In this document: in pieces, positions 1 to 10,244 of the stretch
How positions within the stretch are numbered: the stretch's first letter is position 1
Layout of the letters: every line of letters begins with the position of its first letter
Source of the DNA: JBDTSW01 sp963797835
GTDB taxonomy: Bacteria > Actinomycetota > Thermoleophilia > Solirubrobacterales > 70-9
Assembly: GCA_963797835.1 (NCBI GenBank)
Contig: CAWCRN010000010.1
Location: 62,001 to 126,000 of the forward strand
Direction: 5' to 3'
Length of the DNA: 64,000 nt
Translations under genes and position numbers: made by a program
The notes under the pieces: generated by a model
The model's input: the letters and a program-made list of their open reading frames with translations, nothing else
Told to the model about the DNA's origin: nothing
The model's database searches: none

Positions 1-1669
1 CCCTCGAGAGCCGCTGGTTGCCGGCCTCGATCGCCTCCTCCACCGCCTTCGAGCATCTTCGGGTCCTCAGCCAGCTCCGCGATCGACTCGGACTCGATCC
101 CCAGGCGCTTCGCCCACACCGGAGCCGCCTCGGGGTCGAGCGTGAGGAGCGCGGTGTTGTAGCGGCGCCCGTCGCCGACCGTCACCACCTGGCCGATCGG
201 CGAGCTCTCCCCCTTGATCGCCGACTCGATCACGGCCGGCGACATGTTCTTGCCGGACGGCGCTGATGATGATCTCCTTCTTGCGATCGACGACGGTCAG
301 GTAGCCGTCGTCGTCGAGCTCGCCGATGTCGCCGGTGTGCAGCCAGCCGTCGGCGTCGAGGGCCTCGGCGGTCTGCTCGGGCTGCTTGCGGTAGCCGACG
401 AAGTTGAGGTCGCCGCGCAGCAGGATCTCGCCGTCCTCGGCGAGCCTCAGCTCGACGCCGGGCAGCGGCGTGCCGGCAGTGCCGCCCTTGAACTCGTCGA
501 TGCGATTGAACACGTTGAGGCTGCCCTCGGTGAGGCCGTAGGCCTCGAGCATCGGGCAGCCAACCGCCCGGAAGAACTGCGACAGCTCGGGCGCGCTGGG
601 CGCGCCGCCCACGAACGACGCCTTGATCCGGTCGAGGCCGACCTTGGCGAGGATGGGCTTCAGCATCTCGCACCCCGCGCTCATGCGCGGCAACCATCTC
701 GTCGGTGACCTCATCCCCGGCCTCCTCGGCCCGCACGCGGGCGAGCCCGTCCTCGATCGCCTGCTTCAGCGCCGCCTTCTGCTCCTCGTCGGGCTGGCCC
801 TCGACCATCGCGCCGATCCCCCCCTGCAGCTTCTCCCACAGGCGGGGGGGCGCGAACAGCGAGTCGGGCCGCACGCCGGCCATGTAGGCGGGCAGCTGGG
901 TGATGTCGGGGCAGGCGGTGATCGTCGCCCCGTAGGGGAGTGACATGTAGTGGGAGGTGAGGCGGCCTCCCGCGTGCGCCATCGGCAGGAACGAGATCAC
1001 GTCCTCGCTCGGGAGCGGCACGGCGGCGTCGAGCGCGCGCAGCTGCGCCATCACCGTGCGGTGCGCGTACTCGGCGCCCTTCGGGGGGCCGGTGGTGCCG
1101 GAGGTGTAGATCAGGGTGACCCTGTCCTCGGCCTCGACGGCGCGCCAGGCGGCCTCGAAGTCGAAGTCGTCCGGCGCGCCGGCCTCGAAGTCGGCCATCG
1201 AGAGCGTGCCGTCGCCCTCCTCGCCGTCGACCACGATCACGTGCTCGAGGCCGGGCAGCTCCTTCTTCGCCTCCTCGACCTTGGGCAGGAAGTCCTTCTG
1301 CGTGAAGATGACCCGGGCGTCCGCGTTGTCCATCTGGTGGGCGATCTGCTCGGGCGAGGAGCTGTTGTAGATCGTGAACGGGATCGCGCCCAGGTGCACC
1401 GCCGCGAAGTCGATGATGTGGCACTCGGGCACGTTGGGCAGCAGCATCGCGACGGTGTCGCCCTTGCCGATGCCGAGGCCGGCGAGGCCCCCGGCCAGCG
1501 CCTCGACGCGCTCGCCCAGCTCTGACCAGGTCAGTGAGACCGAGTCGTCGAGGGTCCTCAGCGCGGTGCCGTCGGGCTCCCTCGCGACGAGCCGCTGGAA
1601 CGCTTCGCACACCGTCGGCGCCTCGATCGGCGCCTCAAGGTCCTTCTTGCTCGCGGTCGTCTGCTCCAC
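1..1669 (-). CDS. Acyl-CoA ligase (AMP-binding, FadD-type), 3' end outside window
   Basis: Activates a fatty or other carboxylic acid to its CoA thioester through an acyl-adenylate. The N-terminal frame carries the P-loop-like AMP motif YTSGTTGPPKG at about residue 190, and the next frame has EAYGLTEGS and GWLHTGDIGELDDDGY followed by DRKKEIIIS. This last motif is typical of long-chain FadD-type enzymes. The ATG at 1669 follows GGAG-rich sequence. The reading frame is broken near 690 and 265 and again in the first 60 bases; each is repaired by removing one base. The gene runs off the left edge before its stop. A candidate operator lies about 40 bp upstream. Substrate length cannot be told from sequence. 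Confidence 0.85.
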
Positions 1670-1708
1670 TGGGATCTCCTCCTACTCCGACGTTCCGGGC
1701 GGGAGGTT

Positions 1709-1718
1709 AACGCGCATT
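1709..1718. promoter_or_regulatory. Candidate TetR-type operator, site 1 (degenerate)
   Basis: The core AACGCGCATT, with flanks TT and CA, matches the recurring palindrome TnAACGATCGTTnA imperfectly. It lies about 40 bp upstream of the acyl-CoA ligase start. Confidence 0.35.
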
Positions 1719-1789
1719 CACGGGACCTGCAAGCGCGCAGCCGCCGGGACGCCGGCCCGCGGAGCGGCGCCGGCGGCGGGCGCCCGGGT

Positions 1790-3365
1790 TTAGGGCCGCC
1801 GCGTCCGGTTCAGGCGCCGGCGCCAGTCGTGCGCCCCGAGCAGCCGCACCATCCGCGCCGACAGGTTGGACTTGCGCTCCGTGTACGGGTACCAGTGCAT
1901 CTCCGACTTGAGGTCGACCCGCTCGTCGCAGAACGCCTGCTGGCGGCAGTACTTGAGGATGCCGTTGGGCCCGCCGAACCGGATGCCGATGCCGGATTCC
2001 TTCCAGCCGCCCATCGGCAGCGGGAACTGGAACACGGCCATCATCGCGTTGTTCGCGCTGATTCCGCCCGCCTCGAGCCGCTTGGCCACTCGCTGCGCGC
2101 GCCCGTGGTCGGCGGTCCAGACGCTGGCCGCCGAGGCCGTAGGGCGAGTCGTTGGCCAGCCTGACCGCCTCCTCCTCGTCGGCGACCTTCATCACCGGGA
2201 TCGTCGGGCCGAAGGTCTCCTCGCGCATGCAGGCCATCGAGTGGTCCACGTCGACGAGCACGGTCGGCTCGTAGAACAGGCCCTCCTCGGAGGCGCGCTT
2301 GCCGCCGGTCGCGACCCGAGCGCCGTGCTCGATCGCGTCGCTGACGTGCCGCTCGACGATCTCCATCTGCCTCTCGTTGGCGAGGGCGCCGTAGTCCTTG
2401 GAGAAGTCCCGCGACGTGTCCATGCCGACGCGCAGCTTCGATGCCTCGGCGGTGAGCTTGTCGACGAACTCGTCGTAGACGGGCGCCTCGACGTAGGCCC
2501 GCTCGACCGAGATGCACGACTGGCCGGAGTTGAAGAAGGCGCCCCAGATCGCGCCGCCCACGGCGCGATCGACGTTGGCGTCGGAGAGGACGACCATCGC
2601 GTCCTTGCCGCCGAGCTCGAGCGAGGCCGGGATCAGCCGCTCGGCCGCCCGCACCCCGATCTTGCGGCCGGTCCCGGTCGAGCCGGTGAACTGGATCATG
2701 TCGACCTCGTCGACCACGGCCACGCCGGTCGGGCCGTCGCCGAGCACCGACGCCATGATCTTCGGGGCGCCGATCTCCTCGCGGAATCCGCGGACGACCT
2801 CGGTCCACGCCAGCGGGGTGAACTCCGAGGGCTTGGTCATCACGGCGGCGCCCGAGAGCAGCGCGCCGGGAACGTCCATCATCGGCATCCCGAGCGGGTA
2901 GTTCCAGGGCATGATGATCCCGACCAGCTGGTAGGGCTTCGCGTGCACGCGCAGCTTCTTGCCGAGGTAGGCGGGACCATGCGGCCGGAGGGTCTTGTCC
3001 TCCAGGAACTCCTCGGCGTGCTTCGTGTAGTAGTTGATCACCTCGACCGCGACCAGGGTCTCGATCGTGGTGTCGCCCCACGACTTGCCCGTCTCCTCCT
3101 GGACCATGCCGAGGATGCGCTTCTCGTTGTCGAAGATCCAGTCCAGCCAGTCGAGCAGGACCTTGGAGCGTCCCTTGGGACCGAGCGCCTCCCACTCGGG
3201 CTGAGCGGCGCGCAGCTCGGCGGCGATGGCGGCGACCTGCTCGGGCGTCTGGCGCGGGATGTGGCCGACGACTCGGTCGTCCGCCGGGCAGCGGACCTCG
3301 ATCTGGCCGGCGCCGTTGCTGGAGTCCGCGGTCGGTGTCGCCGGGGCTTGCTCGGTCGTGCTCAT
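1790..3365 (-). CDS. Aldehyde dehydrogenase (NAD(P)+)
   Basis: Oxidises an aldehyde to the acid, a likely step between an alcohol/aldehyde intermediate and the downstream CoA ligase, which is transcribed in the same direction. The catalytic residues are visible: Glu in LELGGKD and the nucleophile Cys in NSGQSCIS. The cofactor motif FTGSTGTGRKIG and the substrate/NAD region MPWNYPLG are also present. The ATG at 3365 has a GAGGAGAG ribosome site. One extra base near 2128 splits the frame, and the C-terminal part (MGGWKESGIG, ending at 1790) continues in the next frame. Total length of about 524 residues fits the family. Confidence 0.9.
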
Positions 3366-3428
3366 TCGCTCTCTCCTCGCTGGCGGTGGCTTCGTGGCGG
3401 ATCGTACCAACCGCCGCCCCCTGCTGCT

Positions 3429-3438
3429 AACGGGTGTT
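3429..3438. promoter_or_regulatory. Candidate TetR-type operator, site 2 (degenerate)
   Basis: AACGGGTGTT flanked by CT and CA lies about 65 bp upstream of the aldehyde dehydrogenase start. The right half fits the consensus and the left half is weaker. Confidence 0.35.
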
Positions 3439-3482
3439 CACACGACCCTCTGGCGCTCGGCGGCACGCGGGAGGGCTGCGCC

Positions 3483-3786
3483 TCAGAGGAACAGGAACAT
3501 CCCGATCACGGCGCTGCAGACCACGAGGCACCAGCCCTCGAAGACGAGGCGCAGCGGTATCGGGGCGTGGCGGAGCTCCATGAAGTAGAGACCCACGAAG
3601 CGGACCTTGATGAAGGCCACCAGCAGGATCAGCGATCCCGCGAGGGTGGCGTCGTCGAAGACGTGATCGGTGCCCATCCACCACGACAGCAGCGTGGCGC
3701 CGATCAGGACGAGCCAGATCGACCGTGATCGCGTTGCGGAGCAGGTCGGTGAGGCCGGCGGGCTTGGTGGCTGTGGCGGCTTCCAT
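3483..3786 (-). CDS. Small membrane protein, cytochrome c oxidase subunit IV-like / NorF-like
   Basis: About 100 residues with three hydrophobic segments. The N-terminus MEAATATKPAGL is in one frame and the rest (SLILLVAFIKVRFVGLYFME) is in another; one extra base near 3720 joins them as ITVIWLVLIGATLLSWWMGTDH. This pattern is typical of prokaryotic oxidase subunit IV / NorF proteins, which partner subunit III-like NorE. The ATG overlaps the stop of the upstream subunit III-like gene (TGATG), so the two are translationally coupled. No catalytic oxidase subunit is nearby, so a role as accessory to another membrane complex is more likely than a terminal oxidase. Confidence 0.7.
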
Positions 3787-4496
3787 CAGTGCACCAGGTA
3801 GAGCAGGGGGAAGAGCACGATCCAGAGCAGGTCGACCATGTGCCAGAAGCATGCGCCGCCCTCGACGAAGGCGAAGCGCCGCGCGTCCTCTACCAGCCGC
3901 GGCTTGCGCGCCTGGAAGAAGATGAAGGCGAGCACGACCATCCCGATCAGCAGGTGGAAGAAATGGAGGCCGGTGAGCACGTAGAAGTACATCCAGAAGT
4001 CGTTCGTCGCCGGCTTGATCCCGTGGCTGAGCTTGTCGCTGTACTCGAGGTACTTGATGAGGCAGAACCCGAGCCCGCACGCGAACGCGCCGGCGACCAG
4101 CGGCGGGGCCAGGTTGCGGACCCGCTCGCTGCGCATCGCGCGGATCGCGGAGACGACGCAGAGCGAGCTGCACAGCAGCAGCAGGGTGTTGATCGCCCCG
4201 AAGTTCTGGTTCAGCGCCTGCTGGGAGACGTTGAACAGCGCGGGGTCGTGGGAGCGGGCCTCGATGTACACCCCGAACAGCAGGGCGAACACCGTCATGT
4301 CGCCGAGGATGAAGATCCAGGTCCCCTCCTCGCCGGGCAGGTGGCGGGCGGCCTTGGCCCGCGCCTTCGCGGTCAGGGCGCCGGCCCCGTCGCCGTTGAC
4401 GTCGACGCGCTCGGGCGCTCGGCCGGGCGCGCGCGCGGCGGCGTCGACGACAGAGGCGTCGGGCGCCCCGTCCCCTGTCACGGGCCCGTCAGGCAT
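3786..4496 (-). CDS. Cytochrome c oxidase subunit III-like protein (NorE-like)
   Basis: An intact gene of 236 residues. A charged, Ala-rich N-terminal tail of about 50 residues is followed by five hydrophobic segments. The characteristic motifs are LPGEEGTWIFILGDM, YFYVLTGLHFFHLLIG and EGGACFWHMVDLLWIVLFPLLYL. This short form resembles NorE, the accessory subunit of nitric-oxide reductase clusters, rather than full-length CoxC. It is followed by the NorF-like gene and preceded by two copies of an unknown membrane protein and a NorD-like VWA protein. Subunits I and II are absent. Confidence 0.85.
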   Translation of the reverse strand: MPDGPVTGDGAPDASVVDAAARAPGRAPERVDVNGDGAGALTAKARAKAARHLPGEEGTWIFILGDMTVFALLFGVYIEARSHDPALFNVSQQALNQNFGAINTLLLLCSSLCVVSAIRAMRSERVRNLAPPLVAGAFACGLGFCLIKYLEYSDKLSHGIKPATNDFWMYFYVLTGLHFFHLLIGMVVLAFIFFQARKPRLVEDARRFAFVEGGACFWHMVDLLWIVLFPLLYLVH

Positions 4497-5249
4497 GGGC
4501 CCCCGCGGGCTCGCGCCCGCCGACGGCGACCTGGCCCGGCTGGGTGCTGGCCTCAGCCTCGGCAGCCTGGCGCTTGATCGCCTTCAGCAGCAGCACGGTC
4601 GTGATCACCAGCCACACCGCGAAGACGGCGATCGGCACGTAGAAGCCGATCAGCCCGTTCCACGCGAACGGGCCCGTCCTTGAAGAAGACGGCGAGGCCG
4701 CCCCCCACGCCCGCGAACCCGACCCAGAGGTTGAAGTAGGCCGCCCAGCGGGGCCACGTGGGATCGGGGGCTGCGATCGATGAACCCCGCGATCGCCTGG
4801 CAGATCATCTGCAGGGTGTAGCCGGGGAACACCATCACGAACATCAGCCACGCCGTGTCGTGCAGGACCCGGACCGTCGAGGCGCCCAGCTCGGGCCTGA
4901 ACGTCGCCGCCACCCAGAGCATGCTGCAGACGGTGAAGAAGACGAGCAGCAGCACGGCCGCGCCGAACTGGATCGCGGCCAGCACCGGCATCCCCCGCTC
5001 GATGCGGGCGATCTGCATCGAGATCACCGCGAAGAACGGGAACAGCAGCACCGAGGCAACCATGGCCCCCAGCTGCCCGATGCGGATGTCGGTGCGGTTC
5101 TCGTCGTAGAAGGCCGCGACCTCGCCCGGGTCGGCGGTCGGGTCCAGCGGCGGGATGTACCCGGCGACGCCCCAGAAGAAGATCGCGTACAGGACCAGGA
5201 ACACCGGTCCCGCCCATACGCACAGGAGCTGTAGCCGTGTGTTGATCAT
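4489..5249 (-). CDS. Unknown multi-pass membrane protein, paralogue 1 of 3
   Basis: About 250 residues with roughly six hydrophobic segments; family not recognised. It starts MINTRLQLLCVWAGPVF and contains a periplasmic-type stretch, DENRTDIRIGQ. Later features are an ATFRPEL turn and a GPFAWNGLIGFYVPIAVF segment near the end. Extra bases near 4770 and 4675 break the frame. It resembles the next upstream gene (5269-6010) and the protein at 29939-30723 in the opening R-x-Q-x-x-C/G-x-W-A pattern, the fRPE motif and the closing GPFAW-like segment. The 3' end overlaps the subunit III-like gene by 8 bp, indicating one operon. Confidence 0.7.
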
Positions 5250-5268
5250 CCCGCCGCGGGCCATCCTC

Positions 5269-6010
5269 TCAGGCCGCCACCGCCTCGCGCTTGCCCGCGG
5301 GCGCCTTCGCCCCCCGCGCCTCCTCCTCGGCCTGGCCCTTGATCGCCTTGCGCAGGACCACGAACATGACCCCGAACCAGAGCGAGAACACCGACAGCGG
5401 CAGCCAGAAGACGAAGACGCCGTCCCAGGCGAAAGGCCCGGTCTTGAAGAAGTAGAGCAGCGCCGCGGGCACGAACAGAAGCGCGACCCAGAAGTTGAAG
5501 TAGCCGAGCCAGCGCGGCATCACCTTCTCCTCGGTGTCCTTGAACGCGCAGAGGCCGATCGCGATGTTCTGCACCACCGCCGGCATGAAGACGCCGATGA
5601 ACGGGATCCAGGCGATGTCGTTGACCATCAGCATCAGCTCGGGATCGGTGTCCTCGGGCCGGAAGGCGAGCGCCTGCATGACGAAGGTCGGGAGGATGAA
5701 GAGCAGCACCCCGAGCATCCCCATGCCGAGCTCGACGTAGGCGAGCGGCGAGTAGGTGCCCTCGACGCGCTTCATCTGCGTGCAGATCGCGGCCGCGAAG
5801 ACCCCGGTCAGCGCCCCGGCGATGCCGGTCATCACCAGGCCGATCCGGATCAGGTCGGTGTCGTCCGCGTACAGCGCCTGGATCTCGGCGCGCGGTGTCG
5901 TCGGGCGACGGGGGCGGCACCAGCCCCGCGACGAACCAGAACCCGACCAGGAAGGTCACAATCGCGGCCGGCCCGGCCCACAGGCACAGCATCTGCATGC
6001 GCGTGTTCAT
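5269..6010 (-). CDS. Unknown multi-pass membrane protein, paralogue 2 of 3
   Basis: About 247 residues with roughly six hydrophobic segments. It starts MNTRMQMLCLWAGPAA after a purine-rich ribosome site. The frame is restored by dropping one base near 5900, giving a DDTDLIRIG-like region equivalent to DENRTDIRIG in paralogue 1. Later features are LAFRPEDTDPELM, MVNDIAWIPFIG and KTGPFAWDGVFVFWLPLSVF, ending in a charged Lys/Ala-rich tail. The tandem arrangement with paralogue 1 suggests a heteromeric pair or recent duplication. Function is unknown. Position between the NorD-like and NorE/NorF-like genes suggests a part in the same membrane complex. Confidence 0.7.
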
Positions 6011-6065
6011 CCTTCCTCTCTCCCTTTCGGTGATGGCGCACAGAGCGCGTGGGTGAGTCCGGGCA

Positions 6066-7794
6066 TTATGCTCGGACACTCCGTTCGATGTCGGCTGAGG
6101 TCCGCGCCGGCTCGCCGCGGCCTCCCGGAGCGCTCCTCGGAACAGGGGCGTCACGTGGCGGGCGAGCTCCGAGGGGTCCTCGAGCGCGCGGTGCGGGCAC
6201 GTTGCCCCAGACGCGCTCGATCACCTCGGGCTCGGTCGCGGAGCGGACGCTGACGCAGGCGCAGCCGACTCCGGCGATCACCGCCTCGCGCAGGGCGCGG
6301 CGGCAGTCCTCCTGGGCGTAGCGTTGCTCGTAGCCGTCGTCGTAGGGCAGGCCGTCGCCGACGACGACGAGCAGCGTGTTGGAGGTGCCCGCCTTGGTGG
6401 CGAGCAGATGGGTGCCGTGGCGGATCGCGGCGCCGAGGCGGGTGAACCCGCCCGGCTCGAGCGCGGCGAGCCTGCGCTGCGCGGCGTGGTCGTAGCGGTC
6501 GTCGAAGCCCTTGACGCGCAGGTAGTTGACGGCGTGGCGTCCCCATGACTGAAAGCCGTGGCAGGCGACCCGGTCGCCGAGCTCGTCGAAGCCGGCGGTG
6601 AGGCGCGCCGCCAGCGCCCGCTGCTCGTCGAAGACGCGGCGGCCCTCCTCGGACTCGCCGGTCGACCCGGTCGAGTCGAGCAGGATCAGGACACCGAGGT
6701 CGTGGGCGGTGCGCCGCTTGAGCTCGTACACGCGCGGGTCGCGGAACCCCGCCGGCGCCGCGCTCGACCACGAGCTCGATCAGCGCGGTGATGTCGAGCA
6801 CGTCGCCCTCGTCCTGGCGGCGATGGCGCTCGTGCGCCAGGCCCAGGCGGGCGAGCTCGCGGCGCAGCCGGCGGTCCTCGCCCGGGTCGAGCTCGGCCTC
6901 GTGCTCGCCCGGCCGGGGGTCGTACTCGGCGACCGCGCACCAGTCGCGCCGGTAGCTGCGACGCTGCCAGTTCCACTCCGGGTACAGCCGGCCGATCGGC
7001 CGGCCCGCCGAGGTCGATCTCCACCTCCATCGCCCTGCTCGAGCGGCTTCGCGTTCTCGCCGACGCGTCCCGCCCGCTGGCCCCCGACCGGCAGCTCCTC
7101 GCCCCCGCCGCCCTCGGCGTCGGGGCTGGTGCCCATGCCGAGCAGCTTCTGCAGGAAGCTGGCGAGCGGGTTCTGCAGCGCCGGCGCGCTGAACAGCTCC
7201 ATGATCTTGCTGCGCTCGGAGTCCTCGTCCTCGTCGAGCTCGGGCATGTCCACCTGCTTCGACTCCCCCTGGCGATCCTTCTCGGTCGGGGCGCCCCCCA
7301 CGGCCGGGCGCGTTGCGCAGCAGCGTCGCCGGCCGGATCGTCCCCAGCCACTCGGGGGCCTCGGGGACGTCTCGTCCGCTTCGAGCGCGCCAGCTCGAGC
7401 GACTCCTCCGGCGAGGACGGGATCGGGCCCTCGTAGAGCCCGGCCGAGCCGCTCGCACACCTCGCGGGGCACTCGGACCCCGCCAGCTCGCCGACCGCGC
7501 GGGCCGCCTCCAGCGTCAGGTAGCGGTGGCGCAGAGCCCGGCGGCCGGTGGTGCGCGCGACCAGCTTCGGCTCCAGGCTGCCCGCCGCGAGCAGCGCCGC
7601 CTGCACCACCAGCGTGTCGCGCGGCGGCCGTCCTCCCGATCGCCGACGAAGATGCGCTCGCCGTCGGTGTACGAGCGCTCGGAGTCCGCCTCGGCCACCG
7701 CGATCTTGCGCCCCGCGACCGCCGCGGCGAGCAGCGCGAAGCGGTCGACGGCCGGCGCCCGCGCCTCCGCCTCGCCAGGGCCGGCCTCAATCAT
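6066..7794 (-). CDS. VWA-domain protein, NorD-like
   Basis: The C-terminal von Willebrand A domain is clear. The MIDAS motif is ILLDSTGSTGESEEG, followed by GFTRLGAAIRHGTHLL and VVVGDGLPYDDGY. Upstream pieces include IGRLYPEWNWQRRSYRRDWC, a signature-like stretch of NorD proteins, which help mature nitric-oxide reductase and work with a MoxR-type ATPase such as NorQ. No ATPase is in the window. The ATG at 7794 (MIEAGPGEAEAR) overlaps the stop of the AveC-like gene (TGATG). The gene has several single-base frameshifts (one checked near 7005, an extra G) and the exact 3' end is uncertain. The family call rests on the VWA half. Confidence 0.72.
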
Positions 7795-8987
7795 CGGCGG
7801 CCCCCGGCTTCGCCGCGGTCGAAGGGCACCGGCCCGCGGCAGCGTCGTGTCCGGCGGGACGACCAGCTGCCCCGGTGGGGCTGACGTAGGCCGAGCCGCC
7901 CTCGGGGTTGCCCGTTGTCGTTGCGGACCAGCGGCACCGCCGGGCCCGGGCAGGCGCGGTCGGTGCCGTCGCCGCACAGGTAGTCCGTCAGGTAGGAGCG
8001 CTTCTGAAGGTCGGCCGGCCACTCGGTCGAGTGCATCCCGATCCATGTGTTGGGGACGTTGTAGAAGACGATCAGGGCCAGGTGCACCGCGGCGATCGCG
8101 GCCAGCGCCCGGATCACCACCCTCTTGCCGTTGCCGCCCCGGATCCTGTCGATCCCCCGCTCGACCACCATCTCGCCGCGGTCGTTGACGAAGTAGCGAA
8201 GGGACGCGACCGCGGTGAACAGCGCCGAGACGGTCAGCATCTCGTTCAGCGGGAACTTGTGGTAGGTGCTGGGGAAGAGCGAGAGGTGCCCGCCCGGGTA
8301 CTCCCAGGCGCCCAGCGGCAGGAACAGGATGCCCTCGAAGACGATGTCGAACGCGCACATCGCCAGCGAAGCAGATCCCGACCAGGCCGAGCTTGCCCAT
8401 CGCCGGCCAGCGCCGCTTGGCCGTGCGCATCACCCACGAGCCCAGGAACATCGTCGGCGACGAACACCCAGACGTAGACGCCCGGGATGATCAGCATCGG
8501 CTCCACCAGCATCCGGCCGGGCTCGCCGTAGGAGAGCCACCCGGGCACGCTGTTGACCCAGGAGCCGAAGTTGATCGCCCAGCTGTTGTAGGTGAACCAG
8601 TGCCCGCCGTAGGCCGAGAGCGGGTCCTGGAACCAGAGCGTCGAGAAAGCGATCACGAGTACTCCGTCCACGCCGACGTTCCGCTCGCGCCGCCACGGCC
8701 TGACCACGAACCAGTAGATCAGGAAGAGCGCGATCGGGACGCAGAGCGCCTGGAACGCCACCAGCGCGATCTTCATGTACGTCGGCGGGTCGCTCGGGCC
8801 CGCTCTCGACCGGCTCGAAGAACGGGCCCGTCACCCAGCTGATCAGGACGAAGGCGATGAAGGCGCAGATCAGCGCGCCGAACGCCGCCCACCACTTGAC
8901 CGGGACGACGCGGCGGGCCTCGGCCACCACCGGCTGGGCGGCGGCCGGCGGCACGCTCAGGCCCCGGGGCCCGGCTACGGTCGCCAT
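7791..8987 (-). CDS. AveC-family (spirocyclase-like) membrane protein, copy 1
   Basis: About 395 residues with seven or so hydrophobic segments. Pieces in three frames align end to end with the intact neighbour at 9024-10211: VRPWRRERNVGVDGVL, LWFQDPLSAYGGHWFTYN, EYPGGHLSLFPSTYHKFPLN, and the C-terminal KRSYLTDYLCGDGTDRACPG. AveC itself sets spiroketal formation in avermectin biosynthesis. Most actinobacterial homologues are uncharacterised and often sit beside P450s, as here. An extra C near 8800 is one cause of the frame breaks. Tandem duplication with copy 2 is evident. Confidence 0.78.
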
Positions 8988-9023
8988 CGCCCGCTCGCCG
9001 CCGTCCGGATCAACTCAGCGCCC

Positions 9024-10211
9024 TCACTCGTCGCCCCCGAGCGGCCCGCGGTCGAAGGGGACGACCGGCGGCACCACGTGCCCCGGAGGCTCCGCGTCGA
9101 GGCCGGGCCGCACGATCTGCCCCTCGCTGCCGATGTACTCCGAGCCGTCGCGCTGATGCGAGACGCCGGGGCCAGGGCACGACCTGGGGGTCCCGTCCCC
9201 GCACAGGTAGTTGGTGAAGTACGAGCGCTTCTGAAGGTCCTCTGGCCACTCGGTGCTGTTCATCGCGATGACCGTGTTCGGGACGTTGTAGCCCAGGAAC
9301 ATCGCGATCTGGCAGAAGGCGATGGCCGCCAGGCCGCGCACCAGGAGCTTCCTCGACTTCGACCCCCTGATCTGATCGACCCCGCGCTCGATCGCCATCT
9401 GCCCCTTGTCGTTGGTGAAGTAGCGCATGCAGGCGAGCGCGGTGAAGACGCTGCCGATCGTGAACGTCTCGTTCAGCGGGTACTTGTGGTAGGTCTCGGG
9501 GAAGATCGCCCAGTGCCCGCCCGGGTACTCGAAGACGCCCATCGGCAGCCAGATGATCCCCTCGAGCAGGACGTCGAACAGGCACATGGCGACGAAGCAG
9601 ACGGCCACGAGCCCGAAGGAGGTGAGGTTCGGCCACATGCGCTTGGCCCTGCGCATGACCCAGGCCCCGAGCAGCATCGCCACGCCCATCGCCAGGGTGT
9701 AGGCGGCGGGCGTGAAGAGGATGGGCTCGGAGCTCATCGCGCCCGGCTCGCCGTTGGCGGTGACCCCCGGGACGGAGTTGAGCCACGACCCGAAGTTCAC
9801 CATCTCCGTGTTGTAGACAAACCAGTGGTTGACCGAGCTCGACAGCGGGTCCTGGAACCACATCAGCGAGAAGCCGATCACCAACACGCCATCGGGCCCG
9901 ACGGTGCCCTCCCGCCGCCACGGCCGGACGATGAACCAGTACCAGAACCCCAGCATCGCCGGGATCGTCACGACCTGCCAGAAGACGACGGAGAAGCCGA
10001 TCAGGCCGGTCGCCTCGCTCGGCCCGCTCGGGACCTCCTCGAAGTACGGCCCGGAGACCCAGCTGATCAGCACGTAGGCGATGAAGGCGACGCAGACGAC
10101 GCCGATGCCGGCCCAGATCTTGACCGGCGGCGTCGGCCTGGCCTCGCCGGCGATCGGTCGGTCCGGGAGCACCGCCGCGGGCGTCAGGGGGCCGCTCGTC
10201 TCTACTGCCAT
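9024..10211 (-). CDS. AveC-family (spirocyclase-like) membrane protein, copy 2
   Basis: Intact, 395 residues. A cytoplasmic-type N-terminus precedes a membrane segment near residue 30 (WAGIGVVCVAFIAYVLISW). Then come FIVRPWRREGTVGPDGVL, LMWFQDPLSSSVNHWFVYN, YPGGHWAIFPETYHKYPLNE and the conserved extracytoplasmic end KRSYFTNYLCGDGTPRSCPG. The arrangement matches copy 1 throughout. It lies 34 bp downstream of the ferredoxin-reductase gene on the same strand, so it probably shares its transcript. A role in rearranging or dehydrating an oxygenated cyclic intermediate is inferred from AveC only and is not shown. Confidence 0.85.
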   Translation of the reverse strand: MAVETSGPLTPAAVLPDRPIAGEARPTPPVKIWAGIGVVCVAFIAYVLISWVSGPYFEEVPSGPSEATGLIGFSVVFWQVVTIPAMLGFWYWFIVRPWRREGTVGPDGVLVIGFSLMWFQDPLSSSVNHWFVYNTEMVNFGSWLNSVPGVTANGEPGAMSSEPILFTPAAYTLAMGVAMLLGAWVMRRAKRMWPNLTSFGLVAVCFVAMCLFDVLLEGIIWLPMGVFEYPGGHWAIFPETYHKYPLNETFTIGSVFTALACMRYFTNDKGQMAIERGVDQIRGSKSRKLLVRGLAAIAFCQIAMFLGYNVPNTVIAMNSTEWPEDLQKRSYFTNYLCGDGTPRSCPGPGVSHQRDGSEYIGSEGQIVRPGLDAEPPGHVVPPVVPFDRGPLGGDE

Positions 10212-10244
10212 CTCCGTCTCCGCCGTTCTCCAGGTTTCGGCCCG

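Noticed and set aside
3786..4496. Part of a respiratory terminal oxidase
   Set aside because: No subunit I or II, heme-biosynthesis or copper-insertion gene is nearby, and the short form with NorD/NorF-like neighbours argues for an accessory role.
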